Origin: Streptomyces sp. ALI-76-A
Lineage (GTDB): Bacteria > Actinomycetota > Actinomycetes > Streptomycetales > Streptomycetaceae
DNA: 64,000 nt
Assembly: GCF_030287445.1 (NCBI RefSeq)
Contig: NZ_JASVWB010000002.1
Coordinates: 6,696,001 to 6,760,000 of the forward strand
Direction: 5' to 3'
This document shows, piece by piece, positions 35,206 to 43,973 of this stretch (its first letter is position 1; each line of letters starts with the position of its first letter). Below the pieces are notes generated by a model that had not been told where the DNA came from, searched no databases, and saw nothing but the letters and a program-made list of their open reading frames with translations. Made by a program: the position numbers and the translations under genes.

Positions 35206-36663
35206 TCACGGTTCCATGAGACTCGGGGGTGTCAGCGCGAGCGTCACCGTGAAGACCGTGGCCCCGGGCTCGTCGCTCAGCTCGATCGTCCCGCCGTGCG
35301 CCCGGACCAGGGAGCGGGCGACGGCGAGGCCGAGGCCGCTGCCGCCGCGGTCGCGGCTGCGCGCCTTGTCGACGCGGTAGAAGCGGTCGAAGACCCGTGC
35401 CCGGTCGGCGGGCGGGATGCCGGGGCCGGCGTCCGCGACCCGCACCAGCGCCCGGCCCGGCTCGGCCAGGACGCCGACGGTCACCTCCGTGCCCGCCGGG
35501 GTGTGCACGGCTGCGTTGGTGAGCAGGTTGTCCAGGACCTGGCGGATGCGCTGCGCGTCCAGGCGCAGCCTGAGCGTCCGGGGGCCGGGCGTCACCGTCA
35601 GCGGATGGTCCGGGTGGCTCGCGCGGAACGCGTCCGCCGCGTGCTCGACCAGCTGCACCAGGTCCGCCTCCGCCGGCCGCAGCGGGGTCTCCACCTCGGC
35701 CGCGTCCAGCCGGGCGAGCAGCAGCAGGTCGTCCAGCAGGACGCCCATCCGGGCCGCCTCGGCGCGCAGCCGCGCCAGGTGCTTGTCGCGTTCCTCGGGG
35801 GCGTTGGCGGCGGCGTACTGGAAGAGGTCCGCGTATCCCCGTACGGACATCAGGGGTGTGCGCAGTTCGTGCGAGGCGTCCGCGACGAAGCGGCGCAGCC
35901 GCTGTTCGGCCTCCGCGCGGACCGCGAGGGAGTCGTCGATGTGCTCCAGCATCGTGTTGAACGCGGTGCGCAGCTCGTCCACCTCCGCGCCGCCGTCCCG
36001 GCCGTCCGCGCGCAGCGACAGCCGGGCCGCGGACTCGGTCAGGTCGTGCGAGGTGATGCCGTGGGCGGTGGACGCCATGTCGCTGAGCGGCTTCAGGCCC
36101 CGCCGGAGCATCCTGCGGCCGAAGATCACCAGCGCCAGCAGCGCGAGCACGAACGTGACGACCTGGATGGTGATCAGCTGCTGGACGGTGTCGTCGATGT
36201 CGTCCATCGGCGCGGCGCTCACCAGGACCACCCCCGGTTCGACCTCGCAGGCGCGCAGCCGGTAGACGCCGGCGCCCCGGAGGTGCTCGGTGCGCACCAG
36301 CTCCGAGCCCGACGCGGCCTGGGCGCCGGCCAGGGAGGTGAACTCGTCGATGTCCGTCGGTACGTCGCCGGCGTTCTCGGGTGTACGGAGCACGGGTGCG
36401 CCGTCCGACACGTCGTACACCGCGTAGTACCAGCGGTAGTACCGCTTGCCCTGGAGCGTGCCGGTGTCCGCGATGCTCTTGGACTGGGCCATCTGGGCGA
36501 GCTTCAGCTGGTCGTTGAGCTGTGCCGACAGGTAGTCCCGCATGTACGTCGTCAGGGCCGTGCCGACCACGGCGAACACGACCAGGGAAAGGACGCCCAG
36601 GCCCAGGGCCAGCCGGGTGCCCAGCCGCATCCTGCGGTAGGTCCGGCGCAGGCGGCCGATCAC
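35206..36663 (-). CDS. Sensor histidine kinase of a two-component system
   Basis: 485 residues. Two membrane spans (LALGLGVLSLVVFAVVGTAL and VVTFVLALLALVIFG) enclose a ~130-residue sensor domain; a HAMP linker follows, then the dimerisation box DASHELRTPLMSVRGYADL (His near residue 265) and the ATPase domain with NLLTNAAVHTP, DAGPGIP and GGSGLGLAVA. GTG at 36663 overlaps the stop of the response regulator gene (GTGA). It lies divergent from a flavin-based electron-transfer operon, which it probably controls. Confidence 0.92.
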   Translation of the reverse strand: MIGRLRRTYRRMRLGTRLALGLGVLSLVVFAVVGTALTTYMRDYLSAQLNDQLKLAQMAQSKSIADTGTLQGKRYYRWYYAVYDVSDGAPVLRTPENAGDVPTDIDEFTSLAGAQAASGSELVRTEHLRGAGVYRLRACEVEPGVVLVSAAPMDDIDDTVQQLITIQVVTFVLALLALVIFGRRMLRRGLKPLSDMASTAHGITSHDLTESAARLSLRADGRDGGAEVDELRTAFNTMLEHIDDSLAVRAEAEQRLRRFVADASHELRTPLMSVRGYADLFQYAAANAPEERDKHLARLRAEAARMGVLLDDLLLLARLDAAEVETPLRPAEADLVQLVEHAADAFRASHPDHPLTVTPGPRTLRLRLDAQRIRQVLDNLLTNAAVHTPAGTEVTVGVLAEPGRALVRVADAGPGIPPADRARVFDRFYRVDKARSRDRGGSGLGLAVARSLVRAHGGTIELSDEPGATVFTVTLALTPPSLMEP

Positions 36664-37367
36664 TCGGCGGCCCGCCGGATCACGTAGCCGAAGCCGCGGA
36701 CGGTGTGGATCAGCGGCTCGCCCGTGTCGTCGAGCTTGCGGCGCAGCCGGCTGACCACCAGCTCCACCACGTTCGAGCGGCCCCCGAAGCCGTACTCCCA
36801 CACATGGTCCAGGATCTGCGCCTTGGTCAGCACGGTCGGCGACTTGCGCATCAGGTAGCGCAGCACCTCGTACTCGGTCGGCGTGAGCGTGAGCAGCTTC
36901 TCGCCGCGCCGCACCTCACGGGTGTCCTCGTCCATCGTCAGGTCCGCCACCCGCAGCACCGAGCGCTGGAAACCGGGCCCGGCGCTGCGCCGCAGCACGG
37001 TCCGCAGCCGGGCCATCAGCTCCTCCACCGCGAACGGCTTGACCAGGTAGTCGTCCCCGCCCCGGGTCAGGCCCGCCACCCGGTCGGCGACCGCGTCCCG
37101 CGCGGTGAGGAACACCACGGGCACCATCGTCCCGGACCGCCGCAGCCGGTCCAGCACGCCGAAGCCGTCGATATCGGGCAGCATGAGGTCGAGCACCACG
37201 ATGTCGGGACGGAACTCGGCGGCACGCCTCAGTGCCTCCTCGCCGGAGTTGGCGGTGACCGCGTCCCAGCCCTCGTAGCGGGCGACCGTCGCCACGAGGT
37301 CGGCGATCGGCGGGTCGTCGTCCACGACGAGGAGTCGTACTTTTTCCACCTGCTCATAGTGCGTCAC
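36660..37367 (-). CDS. OmpR/PhoB-type response regulator
   Basis: Receiver domain with LLVVDDDPP, phospho-acceptor Asp60 in DIVVLDLMLPDIDG, Thr in VVFLTARD, and Lys in YLVKPF, followed by a winged-helix DNA-binding domain (LTPTEYEVLRYLM, SNVVELVVSRLRRKLD, IHTVRGFGYVI). 235 residues from GTG at 37367; a GTG six codons downstream is an alternative start. First gene of a two-gene operon with the kinase, transcribed away from the reductase operon. Confidence 0.93.
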   Translation of the reverse strand: MTHYEQVEKVRLLVVDDDPPIADLVATVARYEGWDAVTANSGEEALRRAAEFRPDIVVLDLMLPDIDGFGVLDRLRRSGTMVPVVFLTARDAVADRVAGLTRGGDDYLVKPFAVEELMARLRTVLRRSAGPGFQRSVLRVADLTMDEDTREVRRGEKLLTLTPTEYEVLRYLMRKSPTVLTKAQILDHVWEYGFGGRSNVVELVVSRLRRKLDDTGEPLIHTVRGFGYVIRRAAE

Positions 37368-37500
37368 CCGGCGGCCGAAGCCAGAGGCGGGCCACCGTCC
37401 TGCCCACATCGATAAACACTTGAAAGTTGCACGACAGTTAATCGACAGCTCCCGCCGGAGAAGCTCGGTTACCCAGGACCCGGATCAAGGAGCTCTGTCC

Positions 37501-38838
37501 GTGACGACCGTCCAATCACCCCCGGCGCCCCCCACGGCGATACGCCCCAGGGTGGTGGCCCGTACGGGCCTGTACACCGTGCTGGCCGCCAACGTGGCCG
37601 TGGTCACCTTCTTCTTCACCCAGGCCGGCTTCGCCTCGAACACCCTCATCGTGCTGGGCCGGCTGGCCGGTCTGTACGGCGCTCTCCTGATGGCGTTCCA
37701 GCTGGTGCTGGTGGCCCGCCTGCCCTGGCTGGACCGCCGCATCGGCATGGACCGGCTGACCTCCTGGCACCGCTGGACCGGCTTCGGCCTCCTGTGGACG
37801 CTGCTCGCCCACGCCGTCCTCATCACCTTCGGCTACGCCGAGTCGTCCGACCTGGACCCCGTCAACCAGATCGTCGACCTCGCCGAGACCGTCGAGGGTG
37901 TGCTGCGCGCGGTCGTCGCGTTCGGCATCATCCTCGTCGTGGGCGCCGTCTCCGCCCGCTCCGCCCGCCGCCGGCTCGCGTACGAGACGTGGCACTTCAT
38001 CCACCTGTACACCTACGTCGCCGTGGTGCTGGCCTTCACCCACCAGGTCGCCGTCGGTACGACCTTCACCGCCTCCGACGCCGCCACGGCGTACTGGTAC
38101 GGCCTGTGGGGCGTCGCCCTCGGCTCGGTGGCCCTCGGCCGGCTGGTGCTGCCGCTGTGGCGCAACTGGCGTCACCAGCTGCGCGTGACCGCCGTCGTCC
38201 CCGAGTCGGACAACGTCGTCTCGGTCTACATGACCGGCCGCGACCTGGACCGGATGCCCGCCCGGGCCGGCCAGTTCTTCCTGTGGCGCTTCATGACCCG
38301 GGACCGCTGGTGGCAGGCCAACCCGTTCTCCCTGTCGGCCGCGCCCGACGGCCGCACCCTGCGCCTGACCGCCAAGGCCGCCGGTGACGGCAGCTCCTCC
38401 CTGCGGCACGTCAAGGTCGGCACCCGCGTCTTCGCCGAGGGCCCCTACGGCGCCTTCACCGCGATGCACCGCACCCGCCCCGAGTCCGTACTCATCGCCG
38501 GCGGCGTCGGCGTCACCCCCATCCGGGCGCTGCTGGAGGAACTGCACGGCCACGCCGTCGTCATCTACCGGGTCGCCACCGACCGCGACGCGGTCCTCTA
38601 CGACGAACTGCGCGACCTCGCCCTGGCCAAGGGCGCCGAGCTGCACCTGGTGACCGGGCCGGCCGTCCCCGACCGGCTGGCGCCGGGCGAGCTGGCGCGG
38701 CTCGTGCCGGACATCGCCGGGCGGGACGTCTTCCTGTGCGGGCCGCCGCCCATGATGAACGCGGTGCTGGGCAGCCTGCGCGAGCTGGACGTGCCCAAGC
38801 CGCAGATCCACTTCGAGCGCTTCAGCCTGGCCGGATGA
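37501..38838 (+). CDS. Ferric reductase-like transmembrane flavoprotein
   Basis: 445 residues. The N-terminal half has six hydrophobic spans with haem-ligand histidines in the FRD pattern (SWHRWTGF, LLAHAVL, WHFIHLYTYV, AFTHQVAV). The C-terminal half is a ferredoxin-NADP reductase fold: FLWRFM, ANPFSLSAAP for FAD, LIAGGVGVTPIRALL and VFLCGPPPMMNAVL for NAD(P)H. It should move electrons from NADPH across the membrane. GTG at 37501 has AAGGAG nine bases upstream. It heads an operon with the FMN-binding protein (10 bases) and ApbE, suggesting that electrons pass on to that flavoprotein. Confidence 0.92.
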   Translation: MTTVQSPPAPPTAIRPRVVARTGLYTVLAANVAVVTFFFTQAGFASNTLIVLGRLAGLYGALLMAFQLVLVARLPWLDRRIGMDRLTSWHRWTGFGLLWTLLAHAVLITFGYAESSDLDPVNQIVDLAETVEGVLRAVVAFGIILVVGAVSARSARRRLAYETWHFIHLYTYVAVVLAFTHQVAVGTTFTASDAATAYWYGLWGVALGSVALGRLVLPLWRNWRHQLRVTAVVPESDNVVSVYMTGRDLDRMPARAGQFFLWRFMTRDRWWQANPFSLSAAPDGRTLRLTAKAAGDGSSSLRHVKVGTRVFAEGPYGAFTAMHRTRPESVLIAGGVGVTPIRALLEELHGHAVVIYRVATDRDAVLYDELRDLALAKGAELHLVTGPAVPDRLAPGELARLVPDIAGRDVFLCGPPPMMNAVLGSLRELDVPKPQIHFERFSLAG

Positions 38839-38848
38839 GGAAGTCACC

Positions 38849-39553
38849 GTGAAACGAGCCATACCTGTCGTCGTCCTGAGCATCGCCGGGCTGGTCCCCG
38901 TCTGGCTCTACGAACCGTCGGCCGCCACGTCCACCGTCCAGGCCGTCACGCCCGCGCCGTCCGCGACCTCCTCGTCGGGTGCCGCGTCGGGATCCTCCAC
39001 CGTGGTCGCGGGCCCGACGGTGACCACCGAGAAGGGTCCCGTGCAGGTGGAGGTGACCTTCGCGGGCCAGAAGATCACCGCCGTGAAGCTGCTCCAGCAG
39101 CCGAACCACCCGCAGACCACGGCGGCCGTGCCGAAGCTGATCGCCGAGACACTGGAGGCGCAGAGCGCGGACATCGACACCGTGTCCGGCGCCACCATCA
39201 CCACCGAGGGCTACAAGGAGTCGCTCCAGGCCGCGATCGACGAGAACGCGAAGGCGGCGTCCGCCTCGCCCTCCCCCTCGGTGTCCGCCGCGCCCCAGGT
39301 CGTCGCGGGCCCGACGGTGACCACCGAGAAGGGCCCGGTCCAGGTCGAGGTGACCTTCGCGGGCGACGAGATCGGCTCGGTCCGCATGCTCCAGCAGCCG
39401 AACCACCCGCAGACCACGGCGGCCGTGCCGAAGCTGATCGCCGAGACACTGGAGGCGCAGAGCGCGGACATCGACACCGTGTCCGGCGCCACCATCACCA
39501 GCGACGGCTACCGCGAGTCGCTCCAGGCCGCCCTCGACACGAAGGGCGCCTGA
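38849..39553 (+). CDS. Exported protein with two tandem FMN-binding domains
   Basis: A signal peptide (VVVLSIAGLVPVWLY) and a Ser/Ala-rich spacer lead to two FMN_bind domains about 99 residues apart. Each ends in DTVSGAT, the ApbE recognition motif in which Thr carries covalent FMN through a phosphoester (Thr116 and Thr215). The two domains share 113 identical bases. The gene lies between a ferric reductase-like protein and apbE. It is predicted to be an extracytoplasmic electron carrier bearing two flavins. 234 residues. Confidence 0.9.
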   Translation: MKRAIPVVVLSIAGLVPVWLYEPSAATSTVQAVTPAPSATSSSGAASGSSTVVAGPTVTTEKGPVQVEVTFAGQKITAVKLLQQPNHPQTTAAVPKLIAETLEAQSADIDTVSGATITTEGYKESLQAAIDENAKAASASPSPSVSAAPQVVAGPTVTTEKGPVQVEVTFAGDEIGSVRMLQQPNHPQTTAAVPKLIAETLEAQSADIDTVSGATITSDGYRESLQAALDTKGA

Positions 39554-39555
39554 GG

Positions 39556-40287
39556 GTGCACCGCGTCGAACACGTCATGGGGTTTCCCGTCTCACTGCGC
39601 GTCGACGACGAGGACGTCCCCGAGTCGGCCGCGGACGCGGTCTTCGCGTGGCTGCGCGAGGTCGACGCCCGGTTCAGTCCGTTCAAGCCGGACAGCGAGG
39701 TGTCGCGCCTCGACCGGGGCGAGCTGCCGGACCTCAGCGATGACCTCACCGAGATCCTCGGCCTGTGCGAGCGGTACCGGGCCGCCACCGGCGGCGCCTT
39801 CGACGTACGGCTGCCCGGTCGCGGCCTGGACCCCTGCGCGGTGGTCAAGGGCTGGTCGGTGCAGCGGGCGGCGGAGCTGCTCACGGCGGCCGGGGCACGC
39901 CGGTTCTGCCTCAACGCCGGAGGTGACGTGGTCGCCGTCGGCGGGCCCTGGCGGGTCGGCGTACGGCACCCGGAACACGCCGACCGGCTGTGCACCGTCC
40001 TGGAGCTCACCGACGGCGCGGTCGCGACCTCCGCCCGCTACGAGCGCGGCGACCACATCATCGACGGCCGCACCGGGCGCCCGGCGACCGGGCTCCTCAG
40101 TCTGACGGTCGTCGCCCCGACCCTCACGGAGGCGGACGCGGTCGCCACGGCGGCCTTCGCGATGGGCCCCGAGGGCATCGACTGGGCCGCCGGGCTCCCC
40201 GCCTGCGAGGTCTTCGCCGTGGACACCGAGCGCCGAGTACTGCGGACACCGGGGTTCCCCACGGCAGGGGAGCGGGCGGTGGCCTGA
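39556..40287 (+). CDS. apbE: FAD:protein FMN transferase
   Basis: Attaches FMN covalently to Thr in DxxSGAT motifs of target proteins. Blocks seen are VMGFPVSL, DARFSPFKPDSEVSRLDRG, GGAFDVRLPG (family TGGAFD), VVKGWSVQRAAELL, FCLNAGGDVVAVG, VATSARYERGDHIIDGRTG and DAVATAAFAMGP. At 243 residues it is somewhat short, as usual for actinobacterial ApbE. GTG start just two bases after the FMN-binding gene. Its substrate is very likely that gene product. Confidence 0.94.
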   Translation: MHRVEHVMGFPVSLRVDDEDVPESAADAVFAWLREVDARFSPFKPDSEVSRLDRGELPDLSDDLTEILGLCERYRAATGGAFDVRLPGRGLDPCAVVKGWSVQRAAELLTAAGARRFCLNAGGDVVAVGGPWRVGVRHPEHADRLCTVLELTDGAVATSARYERGDHIIDGRTGRPATGLLSLTVVAPTLTEADAVATAAFAMGPEGIDWAAGLPACEVFAVDTERRVLRTPGFPTAGERAVA

Positions 40288-40295
40288 CGGTGGAC

Positions 40296-40324
40296 AGGGC
40301 GGGCCGCGACCGGCGGCCCGCCCT
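40296..40324. terminator. Rho-independent-like terminator of the apbE operon
   Basis: Perfect 12-bp stem: AGGGCGGGCCGC (40296-40307) pairs with GCGGCCCGCCCT (40313-40324), loop of five bases, nine bases after the apbE stop. No T-run. Confidence 0.75.
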
Positions 40325-40344
40325 GCTCATCGTGGCCGGCCGGC

Positions 40345-40600
40345 TCAGCCGGCGTCGGAGATGTCCAGGCGGTACAGGCCGCTGTACGCGGTCACGGCTG
40401 TGCCGTTCTGCTCGCCCCGTCCGGCGATCCCGGCGCTGCTCCCGCTGCTCCGCCCGCTGATCACGAGGCAGCGCGGCGTGCCGGGCCGCACCACGCTCTT
40501 GAGCCTGGCCAGGGTCGTCGCGTCAGCGGTGCCGGACCACCCGCCCATGGAGATGACGGGCTCGCCCGACTCCGCGCCCGCCGTCCGGGGCGGCCGGCGC
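40345..40600 (-). pseudogene. C-terminal relic of a GT39-type glycosyltransferase
   Basis: The minus strand reads SGEPVISMGGWSGTADATTL, then LVISGRSSGSSAGIAGRG and NGTAVTAYSGLYRLDISDAG with a natural stop at 40345. This is the C-terminal block of ArnT/PMT-like membrane mannosyltransferases of Actinobacteria (PVISMGGFSGSDPxPTL, AVTAYSGLYxLD). No membrane-spanning part or start codon remains upstream, so the remaining ~85 codons are a relic of a ~600-700 residue gene. The rest of 40601-40741 is promoter space for the OpuB operon. Confidence 0.65.
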
Positions 40601-40741
40601 GGACAGCGGGGCCGGGGCCGGCTCCGGCGCCCTCACCCGACAAGTCGCCGCAACACAAGCCGTCTAGACTCTCCCCCCAACGGCCCGCACCACTGGCCGA
40701 AAGTGGGCAATTTCTGCCAGACCCGAAGGGTATTCGGCGTT

Positions 40742-41902
40742 TTGATACGGATAGATTCAGTCACCAAGCGATACCCGGACGGCACGGTGGCGGTCGACCG
40801 GCTCTCGTTGGAGATACCCGACCGTTCGATCACCGTCCTGGTCGGCCCGTCGGGCTGCGGCAAGACGACGACCCTGCGCATGATCAACCGGATGGTCGAG
40901 CCGAGCGAGGGCACCATCCTCCTCGACGGCAAGGACGTCCAGAAGCAGCCCGTCAACACGCTGCGCCGGTCCATGGGATACGTCATCCAGAACGCCGGTC
41001 TCTTCCAGCACCGCACGATCATCGACAACATCGCCACCGTGCCCCGCATGCTCGGCTGGGGCAAGGAGAAGGCGCGGGCGCGGGCCCGGGAACTGATGGA
41101 GCGGGTGGGCCTCGACGCCGCGCTCGCCAAGCGGTACCCGTACCAGCTGTCCGGCGGACAGCAGCAGCGCGTCGGGGTCGCGCGGGCGCTGGCCGCCGAT
41201 CCACCGGTGCTGCTGATGGACGAGCCGTTCTCCGCCGTCGACCCCGTGGTCCGCAAGGGGCTTCAGGACGAACTCCTGCGCATCCAGGATGAGTTGGGCA
41301 AGACGATCGTCTTCGTCACCCATGACATCGACGAGGCCGTCAAGATCGGCACGATGGTCGCCGTGATGCGCACCGGCGGCAAGCTCGCCCAGTTCGCGCC
41401 GCCCGCCGAGCTGTTGTCCAGCCCGGCCGACGCCTTCGTGGAGGACTTCCTCGGCGCGGACCGCGGCATCCGGCGGCTGTCCTTCTTCCCCTCCGCGGGC
41501 CTGGAACTGCTGACCGCGCCGATCGTCGCGATCGACTCCACCGCCGAGCAGATCGCCGCCCGCGCCACGGCCGGCGCCCCCTACCTCCTCGTCACCGACC
41601 TGGCCGGCAAGTCGCTCGGCTGGAGCGCGCCCGGGGACCTGACCGCGGGCGGCATCCGGCCGGAGCGGCTGCTGTCCTACGGGCGGCCGTTCGTCGCCGG
41701 GACCGACTCGCTGCGGGCCGCGCTCGACTGCGCGGTGCTCTCGCCCACCGGCTGGGCCGTCGCCGTGGACGCCGAGGGCCGGGCGGCCGGGGTGGTCTCC
41801 CAGCAGAGCATCGGCGAGGCGATCCGCGGCGCCCACGCGGAGGCCGTCACGGACGACGCCGCCGGCCGTACCGCCGCCAGGGTCGCGAAGGCCGCCCGGT
41901 GA
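40742..41902 (+). CDS. Osmolyte (betaine/choline) ABC transporter ATPase, OpuBA/ProV type
   Basis: 386 residues. Walker A GPSGCGKTTT, signature LSGGQQQRVGVARAL, Walker B VLLMDEPFSAVD, switch TIVFVTHDID. Following the ATPase core, a C-terminal pair of CBS-like blocks (TAGAPYLLVTDLAGKSLGW, SPTGWAVAVDAEGRAAGV) matches OpuA/OpuC family ATPases. TTG at 40742 gives MIRIDSVTKRYPDG; GAAGGG stands 12 bases upstream, and a GTG at 40703 is an alternative. It heads a three-gene operon whose stop-start overlaps (ATGA) show coupling. The substrate-binding protein lies 6 kb away. Confidence 0.92.
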   Translation: MIRIDSVTKRYPDGTVAVDRLSLEIPDRSITVLVGPSGCGKTTTLRMINRMVEPSEGTILLDGKDVQKQPVNTLRRSMGYVIQNAGLFQHRTIIDNIATVPRMLGWGKEKARARARELMERVGLDAALAKRYPYQLSGGQQQRVGVARALAADPPVLLMDEPFSAVDPVVRKGLQDELLRIQDELGKTIVFVTHDIDEAVKIGTMVAVMRTGGKLAQFAPPAELLSSPADAFVEDFLGADRGIRRLSFFPSAGLELLTAPIVAIDSTAEQIAARATAGAPYLLVTDLAGKSLGWSAPGDLTAGGIRPERLLSYGRPFVAGTDSLRAALDCAVLSPTGWAVAVDAEGRAAGVVSQQSIGEAIRGAHAEAVTDDAAGRTAARVAKAAR

Positions 41903-42612
41903 ACGGCTTCTTCGACATCCCGAGCGACCTCCAGCACAGCTGGCTCGGCCTCATCGGCCTGCACCTGCGCGAGGCCCTGCTGCCGGTCCTGGGCGGGCTG
42001 ATCCTCGCGTTGCCGCTCGCCCAGCTGTGTGTGCGCTTCCGCTGGCTGTACCCGCCCGTGCTGTGGGTGACGACCGTGCTGTACGCCATCCCCTCGCTGG
42101 CCTTCTTCGTCGTCCTCATCGACTACACCGGCCAGACCGAGCTCACCGTGATGATCCCGCTCACCGTCTACAGCCTGGTGGTGCTGGTCCCGGCCATCGT
42201 GGACGGTGTGCGCTCGGTGCCGCAGGAGACGCTGGCCGCCGCGACCGCCATGGGCTTCGGGCCCGTACGCCGCTACGTCCAGGTGCAGTTGCCGATCGCC
42301 GTGCCCGCCATCATCGCGGGCCTGCGCATCGCGGTCGTGTCGAGCGTCTCCCTGGTCAGCGTCGGCACCCTGATCGGCAACCAGGGCGCGCTCGGCAACC
42401 TGCTCGCCGACGCGATGTTCTACCACCGGCCCGAACTGGCCGTGAACTCCGTGGTCACCACGGCCGTCCTGGCGATCGTGCTGGACGCCCTGCTGGTGGG
42501 CCTGCGGAAGCTGCTGACGCCCTGGATGCCGAGCGGCGCCCGCGGGAAGAAGGGGACGTCGGCGGCCCGGCCCGAACCGGCCACGCTCGTCCTGGAGGAC
42601 GCGGTCAAGTGA
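41899..42612 (+). CDS. Osmolyte ABC transporter permease 1
   Basis: 237 residues with five to six membrane spans (LREALLPVLGGLILALPLA, PVLWVTTVLYAIPSLAFFVV) and the ABC permease loop AATAMGFGPVRRYVQVQLP. It matches OpuBB/OpuBD-type permeases. Start overlaps the ATPase stop (ATGA). Confidence 0.9.
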   Translation: MNGFFDIPSDLQHSWLGLIGLHLREALLPVLGGLILALPLAQLCVRFRWLYPPVLWVTTVLYAIPSLAFFVVLIDYTGQTELTVMIPLTVYSLVVLVPAIVDGVRSVPQETLAAATAMGFGPVRRYVQVQLPIAVPAIIAGLRIAVVSSVSLVSVGTLIGNQGALGNLLADAMFYHRPELAVNSVVTTAVLAIVLDALLVGLRKLLTPWMPSGARGKKGTSAARPEPATLVLEDAVK

Positions 42613-43277
42613 ACCTGCTGAACTTCATGAACGCGTTCTTCACCGACAGCGCCCACTGGAAGGGCTACGACGGCATCCCCACCCGGCTGGCCGAGCACGT
42701 CGGGTACTCCCTGCTGGCACTCGCCGTCGCCGCCGCCATCGGCCTGCCCGTCGGCCTGCTGACCGGGCACACCGGCCGCGGCGGCAACGCGCTCGCGTTC
42801 ATCGCCACCGCCGCCCGCGCCCTGCCCAGCTTCGGTCTGCTGGTGCTGATGTTCGTCATCCTCGGGCTCGGCCTGCTGCCCGTGATGATCCCGCTGGTCG
42901 TCCTCGCCGTCCCGCCGATCCTGGTCACCACCTACGAGGCGATGCGCTCCGTCGACCCGTCCCCGGTGGACGCGGCCCGCGGCATGGGTATGCACGAGTC
43001 CCGGATCCTGTTCCAGGTGGAGCTGCCGGTGGCCCTCCCGCTGATCCTCAGCGGCCTGCGCTCGGCGGCCATCCAGATCGTCTCCACGGCCACCATCGCC
43101 GCGTACGTCTCCTTCGGCGGCCTCGGCCGGTACATCGTCGACGGTCTCTACCAGCGCGACTACGAGAAGGTCGTGGGCGGTGCCACCCTGACCGCGGTGA
43201 TGGCGCTGGTGACGCTCGGGATCTTCTGGGCGGTGAACCGGATCGCGGTGTCACCCGGCGTGCGCCGCGGCGGCTGA
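42609..43277 (+). CDS. Osmolyte ABC transporter permease 2
   Basis: 222 residues from GTG overlapping the stop of permease 1. The spans are YSLLALAVAAAIGLPVGLLT, LPSFGLLVLMFVILGLGLLP, LVVLAVPPILVTTYEAM and others. The EAA-like loop AARGMGMHESRILFQVELP is present. The two related permeases form the heterodimeric channel of an OpuB-like importer. Its stop lies within a long terminator stem. Confidence 0.9.
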   Translation: MNLLNFMNAFFTDSAHWKGYDGIPTRLAEHVGYSLLALAVAAAIGLPVGLLTGHTGRGGNALAFIATAARALPSFGLLVLMFVILGLGLLPVMIPLVVLAVPPILVTTYEAMRSVDPSPVDAARGMGMHESRILFQVELPVALPLILSGLRSAAIQIVSTATIAAYVSFGGLGRYIVDGLYQRDYEKVVGGATLTAVMALVTLGIFWAVNRIAVSPGVRRGG

Positions 43278-43337
43278 CGGAACGGGGCGGGCCCGGGGCG
43301 GACTTCTCCGTCGCCCCGGGCCCGCCCCGTTCCGTCA
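43275..43337. terminator. Bidirectional terminator containing both convergent stop codons
   Basis: Perfect 26-bp inverted repeat: 43275-43300 pairs with 43312-43337, loop of 11 bases. The left arm begins with the TGA of the permease gene and the right arm ends with the TGA (minus strand) of cvnD, so each gene's stop is the outermost base-triplet of the hairpin. It should end transcription in both directions. Confidence 0.9.
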
Positions 43338-43973
43338 GGCCTCGGTGCGGGCCAGCGCCTGTTCCAGTACGACGAGCAGGGCGTCGCGCACCGAGCCGCG
43401 CTCCCGGGCGTCGAACACCACCAGCGGCACGTGGTCGCTGACGTCGAGCGCCCAGCGGACCTCCTCCAGGGTGTGCTCGACGTGCCCGTCGAAGGCGTTG
43501 ACGGCCACCGCGAACGGGATCTGCTTGTGCTCGAAGTAGTCGACGGCCGCGTAGCAGTCGTCGAGGCGGCGCGTGTCCACGATGACGAGCCCGCCGAGCG
43601 CGCCCTCGACGAGGTCGTCCCACATGAACCCGAACCGCTCCTGGCCGGGCGTGCCGAACAGGTACAGCTTCAGTGTCGGGTCGATGGTGATGCAGCCGAA
43701 GTCCATCGCGACCGTCGTCGTGGTCTTGCGCGGGGTGTGGCTGAGGTCGTCCACACCCGCCGCGACCTCGGTGATCGCGGCCTCGGTGGTCAGCGGCTCG
43801 ATCTCGGAGATCGAGCCGACCGCGGTGGTCTTGCCCACCCCGAAGCCGCCCGCGATCACCATCTTGACCGGCAGGGGTGGTTTCACGGCGGCCTGCCCGG
43901 CCGCGCCGGGGGTCCCCCCAGGTCGAGCGGATCCGAGACCCTGGGGGAGGGAGGCCGGTTCAGTCGGTGTCAC
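43335..43973 (-). CDS. cvnD: Conservon GTPase CvnD (first conservon)
   Basis: Ras-like GTPase of the MglA/CvnD family (212 residues). P-loop GGFGVGKTT, switch region TTTTVAMDFG, G3-type LFGTPGQERFGFMW, base-recognition region AVNAFD replacing NKxD. GTG at 43973 overlaps the end of cvnC by 14 bases. In Streptomyces conservons CvnD works with CvnA-C in a membrane-bound signalling complex, loosely like a eukaryotic G-protein. Confidence 0.92.
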   Translation of the reverse strand: MTPTEPASLPQGLGSARPGGTPGAAGQAAVKPPLPVKMVIAGGFGVGKTTAVGSISEIEPLTTEAAITEVAAGVDDLSHTPRKTTTTVAMDFGCITIDPTLKLYLFGTPGQERFGFMWDDLVEGALGGLVIVDTRRLDDCYAAVDYFEHKQIPFAVAVNAFDGHVEHTLEEVRWALDVSDHVPLVVFDARERGSVRDALLVVLEQALARTEA

